Source of the DNA: Oryzias latipes
Lineage: Eukaryota; Chordata; Actinopteri; Beloniformes; Adrianichthyidae
NCBI RefSeq assembly: GCF_002234675.1
Contig: NC_019867.2
Span: 24,913,166-24,977,165, forward strand
Direction: 5' to 3'
Length of the DNA stretch: 64,000 nt
In this document: in pieces, positions 11,310 to 23,200 of the stretch
Layout of the letters: each line of letters begins with the position of its first letter
How positions within the stretch are numbered: the first letter of the stretch is position 1
The notes under the pieces: model-generated
Told to the model about the DNA's origin: nothing
What the model saw: the letters and a program-made list of their open reading frames with translations, nothing else
The model's database searches: none
Translations under genes and position numbers: made by a program

Positions 11310-14300
11310 ATGGGAAGAAGCAGGAGTCGAACTCCTCCAAGACGAGGTAAACAAGCTGAGATAGCAAGCTAAAGTAGCATTAGCTTACGTTAGCACTTCG
11401 GTTTTTTCGTCGGGATAAATAAAACGATGACAAACAAAGCAGTTACTTCTTTTTCAGTTTGAAAAAGATAGAAACGTAGTAAATTGGTTTTATGTAATTT
11501 ATGTTTGTTCTTACTTTTTGTCGTGAAGTGTCTAGACTAGACAATGATGATGATCCTCATCCTGCGCCAGAGTTTCTAGAACCCGTTCTACGTTTCTGAA
11601 GCTGCGTGAATGTCTCCTAATTGCATACAACTTAAAGAATTTTCAATGAGAACATAACATTTAGGTCAGCCTTTAAGTGTCGTGGAAGATAATTTGCGTT
11701 ATAGATTTCATTTTTGAAAGTTTTTTTTTTGTGTTGTCTCCACTCTTTTGATTCCATACCACTATATTATTATCCAAGAATCACACTTGTGTTATTACCC
11801 ACAAGGCCACAACTGTCCAAACTTGTCCAAGCCCGTGTGTTTGTGAGATTTTATACATTCAATTTTGTGTTAAGAGAGTTTATACTTCTGTTTTGAATCA
11901 ATACATTTAAAGTGCACCCTTGAAATACACTGTTGGAAGAGCTTCTTGTGGAGTTATTTTTTATTTTATTTTTTTGCTGTGCTTGTGTAGGTTATGCCAT
12001 ATACTCCAGCTTCCTCACACAGTCAATAAAACATGGTTGAAGGGATGCTCTGAATTTTATCTTTGAAATTTACCATGTGGTTTTTCAGGCTTTAACTAGT
12101 TTGATATATACAAATATTAGCCATTAAAACCTTTTAAAGAGATCACATTAAATGTCCATCCATTTATTTTCTTCCGCTCATCTGGAACGGGGTCGCGGGT
12201 GCAGCAGACCAAGCAAAGATGCGCTGACTTCCCTCTTCTGGCCACATCCTCTGGGGGGACCCCAAGGCGTTAATCCTTACCCAACAGGACAACATCCTCT
12301 GCACAGAGCAGAGAGAAAATCCTGTGGTCCCCACATGCGCAGCAGGAACAGGTCCACCCTTTTGCTATGCGAACCAAGGACGGAAACCGCACTGTTGTTT
12401 GTGGATTTGAGGTTTGACTATCGGACGGACTCCCCCTCTCTAGTACCCTACCATAGACTTTCCCTGGGAAGCTGAGGAGAGTGATTCCCTGGTAGTTGTA
12501 ACCTCTCGCCCCAGTTCTTGAAAAGGGGAACCATCACCCCAGTCTGTCAGTCCAGTGGTACAGTTACCAATTGCCACGTGATGCTGCAGAGACTTGACAG
12601 CCAAGACGCTCCCACAGCATCCAGACGCCTCCCTGGGGAGGTGTTCCAGGCATGCCCCACTGGGCGGAGACCCTGAGGAAGACCCAGGACACGCAGGAGA
12701 GATTTCATATCTCGGCTGGTCTGGGAACGCCTCCGGGTCCCACCAGAGGAGCTGGAGGAAGTGGGAGACGGAAGTCTGGGCATCTTTGCTTGGACTGCTT
12801 TCCCAGAGACCTGATCCTGAATGAGCAGAAGAAAATGGATGGATGGATAATTTTAAAACATTTCAGATATCTTGTTTTGTTTATTTACCCGAAAGAATGT
12901 TCATTGTTTATTTACATAAGATCAAATAACCTATAGGTATCATTTATTTCGCTGAATGTATCAACAGGAGAAACTTTCACTACATGTAACCACATTAAAG
13001 TGATTTCATGTGAATGCTTGTTTGTAATCTTTCTGTCAGATAGGAGGCGGTCTCGAACTACCTCACGGGAACGTGAACGAAGACGAAGGGACAGAGACCG
13101 CTCCCACTCTCGAGACAGAGACCGGGACCGAGACCGCCGCAGAACTCGCTCTCGCTCTCCCCATAGGAGGCGTTCAAGGTCAGTTCACCTTGTGAGCTTT
13201 TGATAATCGAGTCATTTTTTTCCCCTTATGTTTCTGATCTTATTTGTTGATTTATTTCCATCATTTATTAATTTTTCATCAACAAACTTGAAGACATTTT
13301 TATAAAAATAATAGTCTGTTCCAATGTCTATACTTCTCGTGGTCTCGGGTGATTCCCTGTTGTTGTTTGTCTTTTGGCTGCTCTTCTCATGACTCAAAAG
13401 TAAACGTTACTCCAAATGTTCATCCACACTATTCTGGACTGTGGTCACTTGAGGTTCAATCAGGTTTCATTGAAAGTTGCCATTAAGAAACATAACAGAA
13501 AGGTGCATTTGGGTTTTTTTTTTTTTTTGGTGCAGTTCTTTAATTTGATTCATTTTGTTCCTAATTATTCCACTCCCTGATTGAAGACTACTCTAATTGT
13601 GACTCGCTTGAGGGAGGAAGTGCAGATTTCTATCAAACAGAGACTGTCTGCTTGTAGTAAAATTGATGGGACAGATTAGTTTTCTGGAGTCCACTGCATA
13701 TGTGGAATGTTTGATGTCCTCCTCCATCTTTTGTTTGTCCTGCAGAACTCCTCCCAGACGACAACAACGCTCCTCCTCTATCTCTCCTTCACGACAGAAA
13801 CTGGAAGATGAACGCAAAGATTCAAAGGCAAAGTCTGCAAAGCCCATTCAGATCTCAGGTATGAGATACTGAATACTACATGAAGGCATAATATTCCAAA
13901 ATGATATATCCTGTTGCGCTGGAGACAAAGTTAACAGCACCCTTTTTTTCGTATTTGTTTTTTTGTTTGTTTTACAGCGGAGGACATGCAGGGTAAGACA
14001 GAGGAAGAAATTGAAATGATGAAGCTGATGGGATTTTCTACATTCGATTCAACAAAGGTACGATGAAAGTTAGGGAAATATTAGCTTAGGTGTTATGAGC
14101 ATTATTTATTTGTTATTTTAGTGGTTCCTGCCGTTTATCAGACTGTAACGTGCTGTAAAATAGAACAGAGGTGCAGATAAATTACTCCTCCTCTCTCATG
14201 TTGATACAAACCTCCATAATCCATTTCCTAAGTGAACATTCATCAGGAATGACCAAATATTGCAGTTCCACCAAAGACCATTAAAGGCAGGTTGGAGAAG

Positions 14301-16415
14301 GGAGCAGTTTCCCTTTGACTAACATGTTAAACTATCAGGATTTCACACCAAAAACAATTATTTTTACAGTCTGTTTTCATAGATCTGTTTTGATAAATGT
14401 TGCTATTTCCTATTAGTGTTAACTGTGGTAGGATGCAGTTTAAAAAAAAAAAAAAACTGTTTGCACATTTTTAGTAACATTACCTAGATACGGTGTCTCT
14501 GCACCTTAAGCATAAGCTTATACACACGGCCTTTGCTTTATTTGATTATGTTGGTGGATGTTGGAGTTTTCCTTGCATCACATCTTTTCCACACGATTGG
14601 TGACTGGATGCTGCAGTGCAGCGTGAACTACAGACAGAGCAATCTGCAGTCAATGGTGCTGAGAGCTGACATCAGGAGAGTGTAGACCAGACGTCTGCAA
14701 TCTTCAACACTTAAGCGGGATTTTGGGTCGATTTCTTACTTGATCACAACCCAGCAGGAGCCACAAAGTCTGACTTCACCCTTTAGAAAAAGAAGTAACT
14801 GATTTGTATTGATTTATGCTGTTACTATTATGATAAATATAAAAACTGTTGATTTTTAACATAAATAAAAAGCATAAAGAAAAAATAGCCTTTTTTAAAT
14901 ATGAAATAGTTTGACTTTTAACAGAGATTCACATGAGTTCCTTTCAAAATAAGAGACACTGTGCCACATAGGATCATCTCAATGCAGCATTTTAGTAGTA
15001 GGCAAGGTTATTTCAGCAATGAAAAAAACACGTACATTTTTATAACTGTTGTCTTTATGTCTCAGCCAAAAATTCAACAATTAGAACTAACCCTTACCGT
15101 AGTTTTTGGAAATCACCCTCATAATTCGGCGTGTTTTATGTATGAATTCTAGCTGTGCATACTGATCTCCAATTTATTTTTTTGCGGCACACAGCGCTCC
15201 AGATTCTGTCAAAAATGTTTTTGTACAACTTTGATAAATTACAAACCCCTGGATGGTTTGTTGAAGCATTATGGGTACTGTAGTCAGGCAGGAGCCTGGT
15301 GCAGTACTATGTACTGTGATTCAACTGTTTGTGAAGGAGTTGACTGAAGTTTGACTGTTTTGTTTCACTTTATAAATCTAGTAGTTCAAAAATAATTTGT
15401 GTTTTAAATGTTAAAAATGTTATTTATTTTTATATTAAACCAGAGAGCCGCGATGCAGAGGTTCAAGAGCCACATGTGTTCAGGAGCCTCAGGTTTCAGG
15501 CCCCCGCTTTAGACTGAACAAAGAGCGGCTTCCGCTGCTCATAGGCTGCTTGTAACCAGAGTGTGTGTCATTTTAAAATGTTGTTCTTTTCACTCAGGGG
15601 AAGAAAACTGATGGATCTGTCAATGCGCATGCTGTTAACATTACTTTGAAAAGAAAATACAGGTATGCACACAGCACTTTAGCCTTAATCCCTCCCCCCT
15701 TTGTTGTCCCACCACACCTTTAATAATATTGAAACATGGCTTTTCTTCAAATGATCATTTAAAAAAAAATATTTGGATGTTAGCAAATGTGTTGATATTC
15801 AGATTATTTTAAATGTTTTATTTTAGCATTTTCACTGCTTTGATCAGCTGTAACATACTTTAAACACCCTGCACAGCATTAGTAAGATTTAAAATTTAAA
15901 GCTCAAATATCAAGTCATGTCTTTGAAGTTATGTTAAAAAAAAGAGTTGCAGCAATAAATTGGTATTTGCTGCATACCAAACTGCAAGTCTGTTCCTTTA
16001 CATTTTTATACAGACAATAACTTAATTCTTTAAATATCTGTTTCCACTCATCTGTTTAAATCTCTGCATTATTTGGGATTTGAAGAAATGCAGCAATAAC
16101 TATAATATGTTTATCTTATCTAAACTAATTCAAAAAAGTAATTCTAATTTTCCACTTGGAGTCCATCCATATAATGCAGCTGCTGATCAAAGCCAAACAG
16201 GGTTCAGATATTGAATCTAATTGTGGGGAAAAAACATTTATCAAGAAATTTGTCAAAGAAAACATATTTGCTCCTAATTGAACTGCAGGTTAGGTTCATG
16301 GGTTTAGTGACATTTGGTGTAATGTTGTATTGAGGACGGCGTCTTCTCTTTTCTTTACAGACAGTACATGAACAGGAAAGGGGGATTCAACAGACCACTG
16401 GACTTCATTGCCTGA
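11310..16415 (+). CDS. snrnp27: U4/U6.U5 tri-snRNP 27 kDa protein
   Basis: SNRNP27 is a nuclear RS-domain component of the U4/U6.U5 tri-snRNP and acts around pre-mRNA spliceosome activation. Exons: 11310-11346, 13040-13178, 13746-13858, 13978-14057, 15598-15662 and 16361-16415 (stop 16413-16415). They sum to 489 bases, 162 residues, close to the human 155. The start encodes [12 protein letters not shown], the family's usual N-terminus. Residues to about 60 are Arg/Ser/Asp repeats ([10 protein letters not shown]). A second RS stretch reads [18 protein letters not shown]. The conserved C-terminus contains [22 protein letters not shown] and [19 protein letters not shown], the diagnostic end. Every splice junction is phase-consistent. 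Codon use and structure look normal. Intron 1 holds an interspersed repeat. The transcription start was not located. Confidence 0.95.
12150..12850. repeat. Unclassified teleost interspersed repeat with ATGG tail
   Basis: The block opens with ATCCATCCATTTATTTTCTTCCGCTC. It runs through GC-rich text (ggggtcgcgggtgcagcag, gggaccatcaccccagtctg-like, gatgctgcagagacttgac) and ends GAAAATGGATGGATGGATA. This layout matches an abundant fish repeat bounded by TCCATCC and GGATGGA. I could not assign its class. It fills the middle of snrnp27 intron 1. The short reading frames inside it on both strands look like decayed repeat, not genes. Confidence 0.6.
14688..15515. mobile_element. hAT-like element in snrnp27 intron 4
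   Basis: The left end CAGACGTCTGCAATCTTC and the right end, read in reverse as GCGGGGGCCTGAAACCTGAGG, form a weak inverted pair of the CTGCAACCT type. Flanks TGTAGAC and TTTAGAC may be a decayed duplication. The interior shares aataagagacactgtg...cacataggatcatct and agagccgcgatgcagag with the copies in add2 introns. Confidence 0.45.
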
Positions 16416-16604
16416 ATTGTCACAAACATCCTGCTTTTTTCTGTGTTTGGTTTTATGTTTCTTTTTGAAGCCGATTGCTCCTGTTAGACCCGAGGCCCTG
16501 GTTTTTCCAGGTGAACACAAAATGTAAATAGTTGCTCCTGCAGGCATTCACAGTTGGTGCTGATGGAGAATTATGTGTTATCGCTTTACGTCAAGCATTG
16601 TAAT

Positions 16605-16610
16605 AATAAA
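16605..16610 (+). terminator. snrnp27 polyadenylation signal (AATAAA)
   Basis: A canonical AATAAA lies 190 bases after the stop codon and is followed by a T/GT-rich stretch ending near 16640. This defines a short 3' UTR. Confidence 0.75.
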
Positions 16611-16640
16611 GACCTTTTTAAGGACATTCTGTGTTAAATG

Positions 16641-18270
16641 TAAATTATTTATGTAGCTATATTCTATGTGTGTCAAATGTAAAAGAGCTCTGATTTCTAA
16701 ATGTAACCGCCTAAAGATCCAAACGGAAATCACAGACAGATTGCAAACTGGTCCAAATCAAAGTCCTGCAGTGGAAAATGTCTTTGTTTTTATGTACAGC
16801 ACCGTGAGCTGTTCTTTTTACATGAAAGGTGCTGTAGAAATCAAATTAATTTGAATTTGAGAGCATTTAAAACTGCTTTGAGCCACATGGTAGTTATGTT
16901 TGTTGGCCTCTGTTGATTTCTTCTTGATTTATCAGCCGAACCAGGATAATGTGTTTGTGTCCACATCCTGGCCACTAGGAGGTGCACATGAAAAAGAATC
17001 CTGGATAACATGCGCCTTCTGTCTTCATCTAAACAATCATTTTCCAAACCCACTGAAGGCCTTTTAAGGTCACAGGGTCAACTGCTGGTCACCACATTAG
17101 TCTCCCTCAGGTGGTTATGCTGGTCCTGCTTCACGGTGGTTGGCTAATTTCTGTAAGAGTTAAAATGTTCAGGAGAGTAAATCTAAGTCTGCGACAGCCA
17201 CTGCAGGCCGGGCTGGCTTACCTCTTTACTGCTGTCAGCTCTCTGAGATTCAACTGAGATCTGCTGGACGGTTTTGACTGTGAGGTCAGGTTGATGTGGA
17301 CTCCTGTTTGTTTTGATGCTTTATTCTTCTTTGAATCAGTCTTTTTATTGTATGAAGGACTAACTTTTGACTTAAAAAGCAAGGTGGAAAAAATGTTACA
17401 GATGAATGTCAGCAAAATTCTGCAAGACTTTGAAAGTATTACTTACTTTCTTTTTTTTAACACTGAACTCCCATGAATAGAAACCAGATTAAATTTTGTG
17501 AAGTATTGATATTGTGCCATTATATGAAAGAAATGAGCCCTTAGTTATTTTTGCTTGACCAGTTTTAGCTTTGTATGTCATCAGAGGTGTAAAGAGGCTT
17601 TTTTGTTTTTTGTTCATGGAGACCAGAAATATTTTGTTCATGACCAAAACCAGAAATATACTGCTACTCATCCTAAAGTATAGGTAAGATTGAGGTTTAG
17701 ATTCTGATTCTGAGCCAAACTCTAATGAAGCCCTGCATTTCATTAATGTTGCCTCTAACTACAATTTAAAAAAAGGATACATTTGCAAACCCTAAACCAC
17801 GTAAATAAATGCACATTTTTTATTTAGGTTTGCGATCTAAAACTAAACTATTTTAACTTTAAAAAAAACAAAAAGCCTGCTTGAATTTTTTCTTTCTTAC
17901 ATAGTGTGACACCTGCTGGTCATATTTTGTAGCTGCACTTTTATAGATGTTTGGCATTAAATGAAAGTTTCTAATACGTTTAAAGCATTAAACAGCAGAA
18001 GAATATTCAAATAGATTTATAATACCGTTGGAAAAATTATGCAGGAGTTTAAAAATTGATGTGTATGAAATAATAAAAAATTATAACTTTAACTTGGAAT
18101 TTGGCAGATGTACACTTAAACACATATCCAGAACATTCTGTGGTCTTTTAATTTGTTTAACCAAACCTATCAGGGGAACGTTATTGTGGGGTTGGCAAAG
18201 TCAGGGAGCAACATTGATTTCTAAATTCAACATAAGATAAAACAGCAGAGATGAGTCTCACCGTGTAAAA

Positions 18271-18305
<35 letters not shown>

Positions 18306-19100
18306 AAGCTGAAGTTGGTTTTAAGATTTGGTTCAACAAACCCAGAAGTGATGTCTCTGAACAAAGAAGGAAATGGCAAACAAAGGCACGTACATTAACC
18401 TTTTTAAAAGGAAAAAAGGGCAGTGAAAAAGTGAATCATGACGCTTAGACTCTCTAATATTTAGAACACTGCATTTTAAAGTACGGAAGAGCAAACAATG
18501 GATTAAATAGAGCAGAACACAAACGTTTAAAATGCATGTGCTGCTGTGCAAATGAGAATTTGATGGGGAGATAGAAACACATTATGGAAAAAGTTGGATT
18601 CATTAAAAGGCAGAGCTAAAGTATTTTACATTTAAAAAAAAGGAATTAGAGCATTTGATTTGAGTTGTTGTTGCACCAACTTAAATTTTAACTCATTGTT
18701 GTATGGCTGTTTATGGCTGTTTTCACTAAGTCTACCTTTGAACTTAAACAGAAAATAGTCAAGCTGTGTTTTTGTAGGAAATCACATTGTTTAGATATTG
18801 TCCTAAGAACTTTACACTTTAAATTTGGATGGTGCAGTAATTCCACTAAATTTATAACTGAAAACCCACACATAGATGTGGCTATGCAAGTATTTATATA
18901 AAAAATGAATCCTTGTTTTGTGTAAATTGCTTAATTTTTATTTGTATTATGATTTTTGGTTGATATAATTTTTTTAGATAGCTATGTTGAAATATCAAAC
19001 ATTAATCCTTTCCTCAACTTTAAAGAAATCAATTTTTGTCAACGAGTTTCGTTACTTTGCCACGTTACTGTAATGGGGCGTGGTTATGCGATGGCACACG
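16641..19100. other. Intergenic DNA between snrnp27 and mxd1
   Basis: AT-rich sequence with no gene recognised. It holds an (AAAT)n run at 18269-18305 and a weaker CTCF-like site at 16972-16986 (CCACTAGGAGGTGCA). Short open frames here lack homology or splice support. Confidence 0.5.
18269..18305. repeat. (AAAT)n microsatellite
   Basis: About nine uninterrupted AAAT units lie in intergenic DNA. Confidence 0.95.
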
Positions 19101-19109
19101 CGTACATAA

Positions 19110-19407
19110 CCAATAAAGGGAGGAATAATACAGGAAGTGAAACTGTAGGAACCAATCATAGCCCAACACCACGATGCAGCGTAAAAAGACGGCATTTTCA
19201 CTCCAAAAAGGGAGCTATCGCTTTAGTTTGTCTGGTTTAGTAGCCCAATAGCTAACAAGCGTTTAACTAAATCTCCAATCACAATACACGGGTTGCTGCT
19301 TGCGATTTCGAAGCAGTTCCTCAACTGCAAAGACACTTCCGCCCCTTTAAATGATTGATGCCTGAGTAGCCCAATGGGCAATCGACCTCCAATCGGCTCT
19401 GTCCAAT
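19110..19407 (+). promoter_or_regulatory. Cluster of seven CCAAT boxes upstream of mxd1
   Basis: Same-strand CCAAT pentamers begin at 19110, 19152, 19245, 19275, 19371, 19389 and 19403. Several have the NF-Y-preferred flank (aCCAATCa, CCAATCAC, CCAATCGG). Two local groups look duplicated: TAGCCCAAT followed by CTCCAATC occurs at 19241-19280 and again at 19367-19394. Spacings of 30, 32 and 42 bases fall near those typical of NF-Y arrays. The region lies 0.8-1.1 kb upstream of the mxd1 start codon and is the likely core or proximal promoter. Confidence 0.55.
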
Positions 19408-20215
19408 CACAGAAGAGTACTGAGAGGCTTCGTGGAGAGTACAGTGTGTTGCTGTTGTCTACATCAACCAGCCAGTATTTGGAAGCACTTTGATAAACTG
19501 TCGTTCTTCTTAAACTGATGCGTGTCAAACGAAGCGCGTGGCGTGTCACGAGCGATAAACCAGCAGTAAGCTAGTCTGCCCCGAAACCGATAAAACTGAA
19601 AAGAAGCGTCGGTTCGTCAAGCTTTTAATTTAATTTAATTTTTTTCTACCACTGTCACACCAGTTAAGTTTGTGACAATTCAACAGGCGGATTTTTTTCT
19701 CGATTAGCCGATACAGCAAATCTTTCAAGAACTTTCTTTTTTTCTTTTTACTTTTTTTTCCTTAATTCCTAGTGTCCGCGAACCTGTTCCTGTCTTTTTT
19801 GTTTGACAATCAGCATTCGTTTACTGACAAGTCTCTCTGGATTTTTCGCCAATATTTTCTCAAAGCGTCTAAATTAGCCCAAATAGAAGATAAGGAACCT
19901 TTTATATTATATATTTCTTAATTTTTTAGGGGGAAGGTTTGCCTTAGCTTTGATTAGCTAGCTTTTACTGCCTCTCTCAAACAGCTTTTAATAGACATCA
20001 ACGTTAGCTCTTAACCAAAAAAACAAACAAAAAAAAAAACAATCTGGGACCTTTAACTCCCACAGAACAGCCCTCTAACGTTTCACGCCGCCTTTTAAAA
20101 AGAAAACCGGCCGGAGCATCACAGCAGCTGAGGGGCTGGACGTGAGAGGAGGAACGCTGTGTACAGTCACGGAATCCCTCATCGGATTGCTAGAATATCC
20201 CAGTTATTGTTGAAA

Positions 20216-23200
20216 ATGGCGGCGATCGGAATGGTGCAGATGTTGATCGAAGCAGCCGAGTATCTGGATCGCAGGGAACGAGGTAAATAAAGCATATTTA
20301 CATTCTGTGCTTTGTGACTCGCCCCCCCCCCCCTCCAAACATTAACAAAGACTGTGTTTGCACACATGATCAATCGGTTCACGTGATTTCAAAGCGCCTT
20401 TTGAACACTTTAATTCTTAGTACATGGTGGAGTTACCGACTCAGATAAGCATCGTTGCAGGGTTTACTTTTCCCCCACATGTAAGGACATGTACAACTTC
20501 ATACTTGGCATATAAACATCAATTAAATATTCAAATATTTTATGAATAAATCGAGGAAATCAGATGCAGGGAGACACTGTTTGCAGGAAAGCTCCTCCTT
20601 TCCTTATGTTGTGGTTTGCTTGTGGGGTTTATTCCAGTTTAAGATGACATCATTATCCAGGCTGTTGGGGTGGGGGGTGGGGGGATACTGTGTGAAAATA
20701 CTGCATGCATGCACATAAGCAATAAAATAAAGAGAGCCGGGTGCACACCTTGCAGCCTTCTGGCATGCCCTAACTGTTGCAGTATCTGCAGAAATGAATG
20801 ATGACATGTGATCACTGTTTGTTTGTCTGTTTGTTTGTTTGTTTGCAGAAGCTGAACACGGCTATGCCTCCATGCCACCATTCAGCAGCAGCAGCAGCAG
20901 CAGAGAGAGGGAAAGCCTGAAAAGGAAAAGCAAAAGCAAGAAAAACATAAGTAGCAGGTAAAAGCGTTTGAAATCATGTGACAAGAGTCTGTGTTGAAGA
21001 AAAATCAAAATGTCAAAGCTTTAATTTGAACACAAACCTATTTAGTGGAGAGGAAATGTGACAATAGAACGACAAAAGAGGAAAAAAAAGGTAGGCCTGT
21101 TTTTACATGTGCAGCAATGTTCCATTTGTAGAATTACTAATATGTCATAAAAAATGTTTATACTGGAAATTTAGCCTAAAGATCATCTGTGAAAAAGGTT
21201 TTTCCCTCTCTGGGGAAACAGTTGTTCTAAAACCCCCTCTGACCGTAACAGAAACATTTTAAACCAGAATAATGTTGTTCTTGGAGCACATGCAAACAGA
21301 GTATTTTGAATATTTCCTCATTCACAATAGGATCTTCATTTGGATTATGCATGTTAACTCCAACAGTGTCTGAACACCACGATTCAAAAAACATCACAAA
21401 TGATCCCCTTTCAGAATGAATTGTTGTTCAGTTAAAATTGAATTAAATCTGATTTAGTCAGAGTATTGGCTTCCTGGAAAACATTCTATGATAAGTTCAA
21501 GTTAGTTTAGGATTTTGGTGCTTTCCATGTGAAAATATCTTTCTGTGTTTACTTAGTGTCCTAATTCATCTTCTTTTGCGATAAAGACTATTGTCATCAG
21601 TCCAGTACAACTATGTCACTGTACATTCTTGCTAAAATTGATATAAATGTATTTTTTTAAACCCTTTCTTGGAAGGGGTCACGATTAAATCACTTTGTTT
21701 TTCAATCTAAACAGCGCTTTAGATTATTTGAGCAGATTTTTTTTTACTGCGATAAAACATTTCCCCCAATTTTTTGAGTCTCTATTACTCTATTAGGCCA
21801 TCACTGTGTAATTATATCATTATAATATTTCTGACGTTTTCCTCCCCGTCACAGATCGCTGTCATCTTGTTTCGTGCTATCACCCATTTGTTTCAACGGT
21901 TTTGGCCACATTTCCTCCTTCTGTTGGGTTTTATTTTGGGAGCACTTCCTGTGTCCATGTTGGAGCTGCTTTTGAGAGCCTCACAGTGAAGTGTCCCCTT
22001 GGTGAAGTCTGCTGCCATGAATTTGTAGACGTCATTATTTTATTTTTGTTGTTGTTGTTCTGCAGCCAGTTTATCACACCCTCTTTTATTGTTGGGTAGC
22101 TTTATTACATCTCCTCTTTCAACAGGCGTGCTGCAATTAAATGTCTTTTTCAAATCTTATATATTTTCTTACAGCTTAATAGAACCTGAGACCAACCAAA
22201 TATGTTCAAATTTGGGTTTTTAATCGAAAAAAAATGACTAAAATGTAGAAATTTTTTACTCTGCAGGTTTTACATTTATTTTTTTTAAATAAATGTTGAA
22301 GTAAGAATTTGTTATTTTTAGGAGTAATGCTTTAAAGTCCCAATCCAGTCATCGTTTGATCTATTGTCAAAGCGTTACCAGTGCTCTTTAATTTATGGTT
22401 ATGCCATTATTAGCCAAAATCCAAAAACCTGTGTCATTTTTTAGAACATAGTTTCTGCAGAGCGTCATATGTTCATTCAAAATTCACCTCTGAAATGTGG
22501 GTGGGACTATTGGCGTGGAGTAAGCCACCTCTACTTCCCATCATCCATCTGTTTACATGCTCTAGCTTACAGCCTCTCAAACCCTTACCCTAACATTACA
22601 GGAGCAACAAAAATGGCGAGCAATCCTGGAGCTATCCACCCGTACAGTTTTGAGCCAGCTGTCAGCTCAGATGAGGAAATGGAAGACGTGCATAGGGCGG
22701 AGCAGGGAGGCTGTGGCCTGTCCAGTGTTCTCTCTACGTCACAAATGCAATCGTTTTTGAATGTCAGTTTTTAAATGTCAGAAATTCAATTTTAAGCTTA
22801 ATTGTTTTTATACATGTCCTCCATCATGAGAAAAAATCAACAAGAATATGTTAAGAACACAAAAAAACAGATTTTTATCACAGTGGATCTTTAAGAAACA
22901 GCTTTAGATTCCTCCGGATGATATTGATCAATCTAAAAGACCAACTTATTGACTAATGACAAAAACTGAGACATTTCACCATAACTGCATCAGGATAAAA
23001 AGGAAACACTGTTGGTGTGACAGTTTAACTTACTGAAAATGACTCATGGGGGTAGTTTCTAGCAAAACAACAAAGTTAGGCAAGTCAATGTTTTGAAATG
23101 AGCCAGTCTAAATCTCCACGTCAGAATGGCTGAAATGTAGTGGTGGGACATGAAGACAGTTGTGACCGAACAAAAGAAGTTTGAGAAGTGATGTAGCTCA

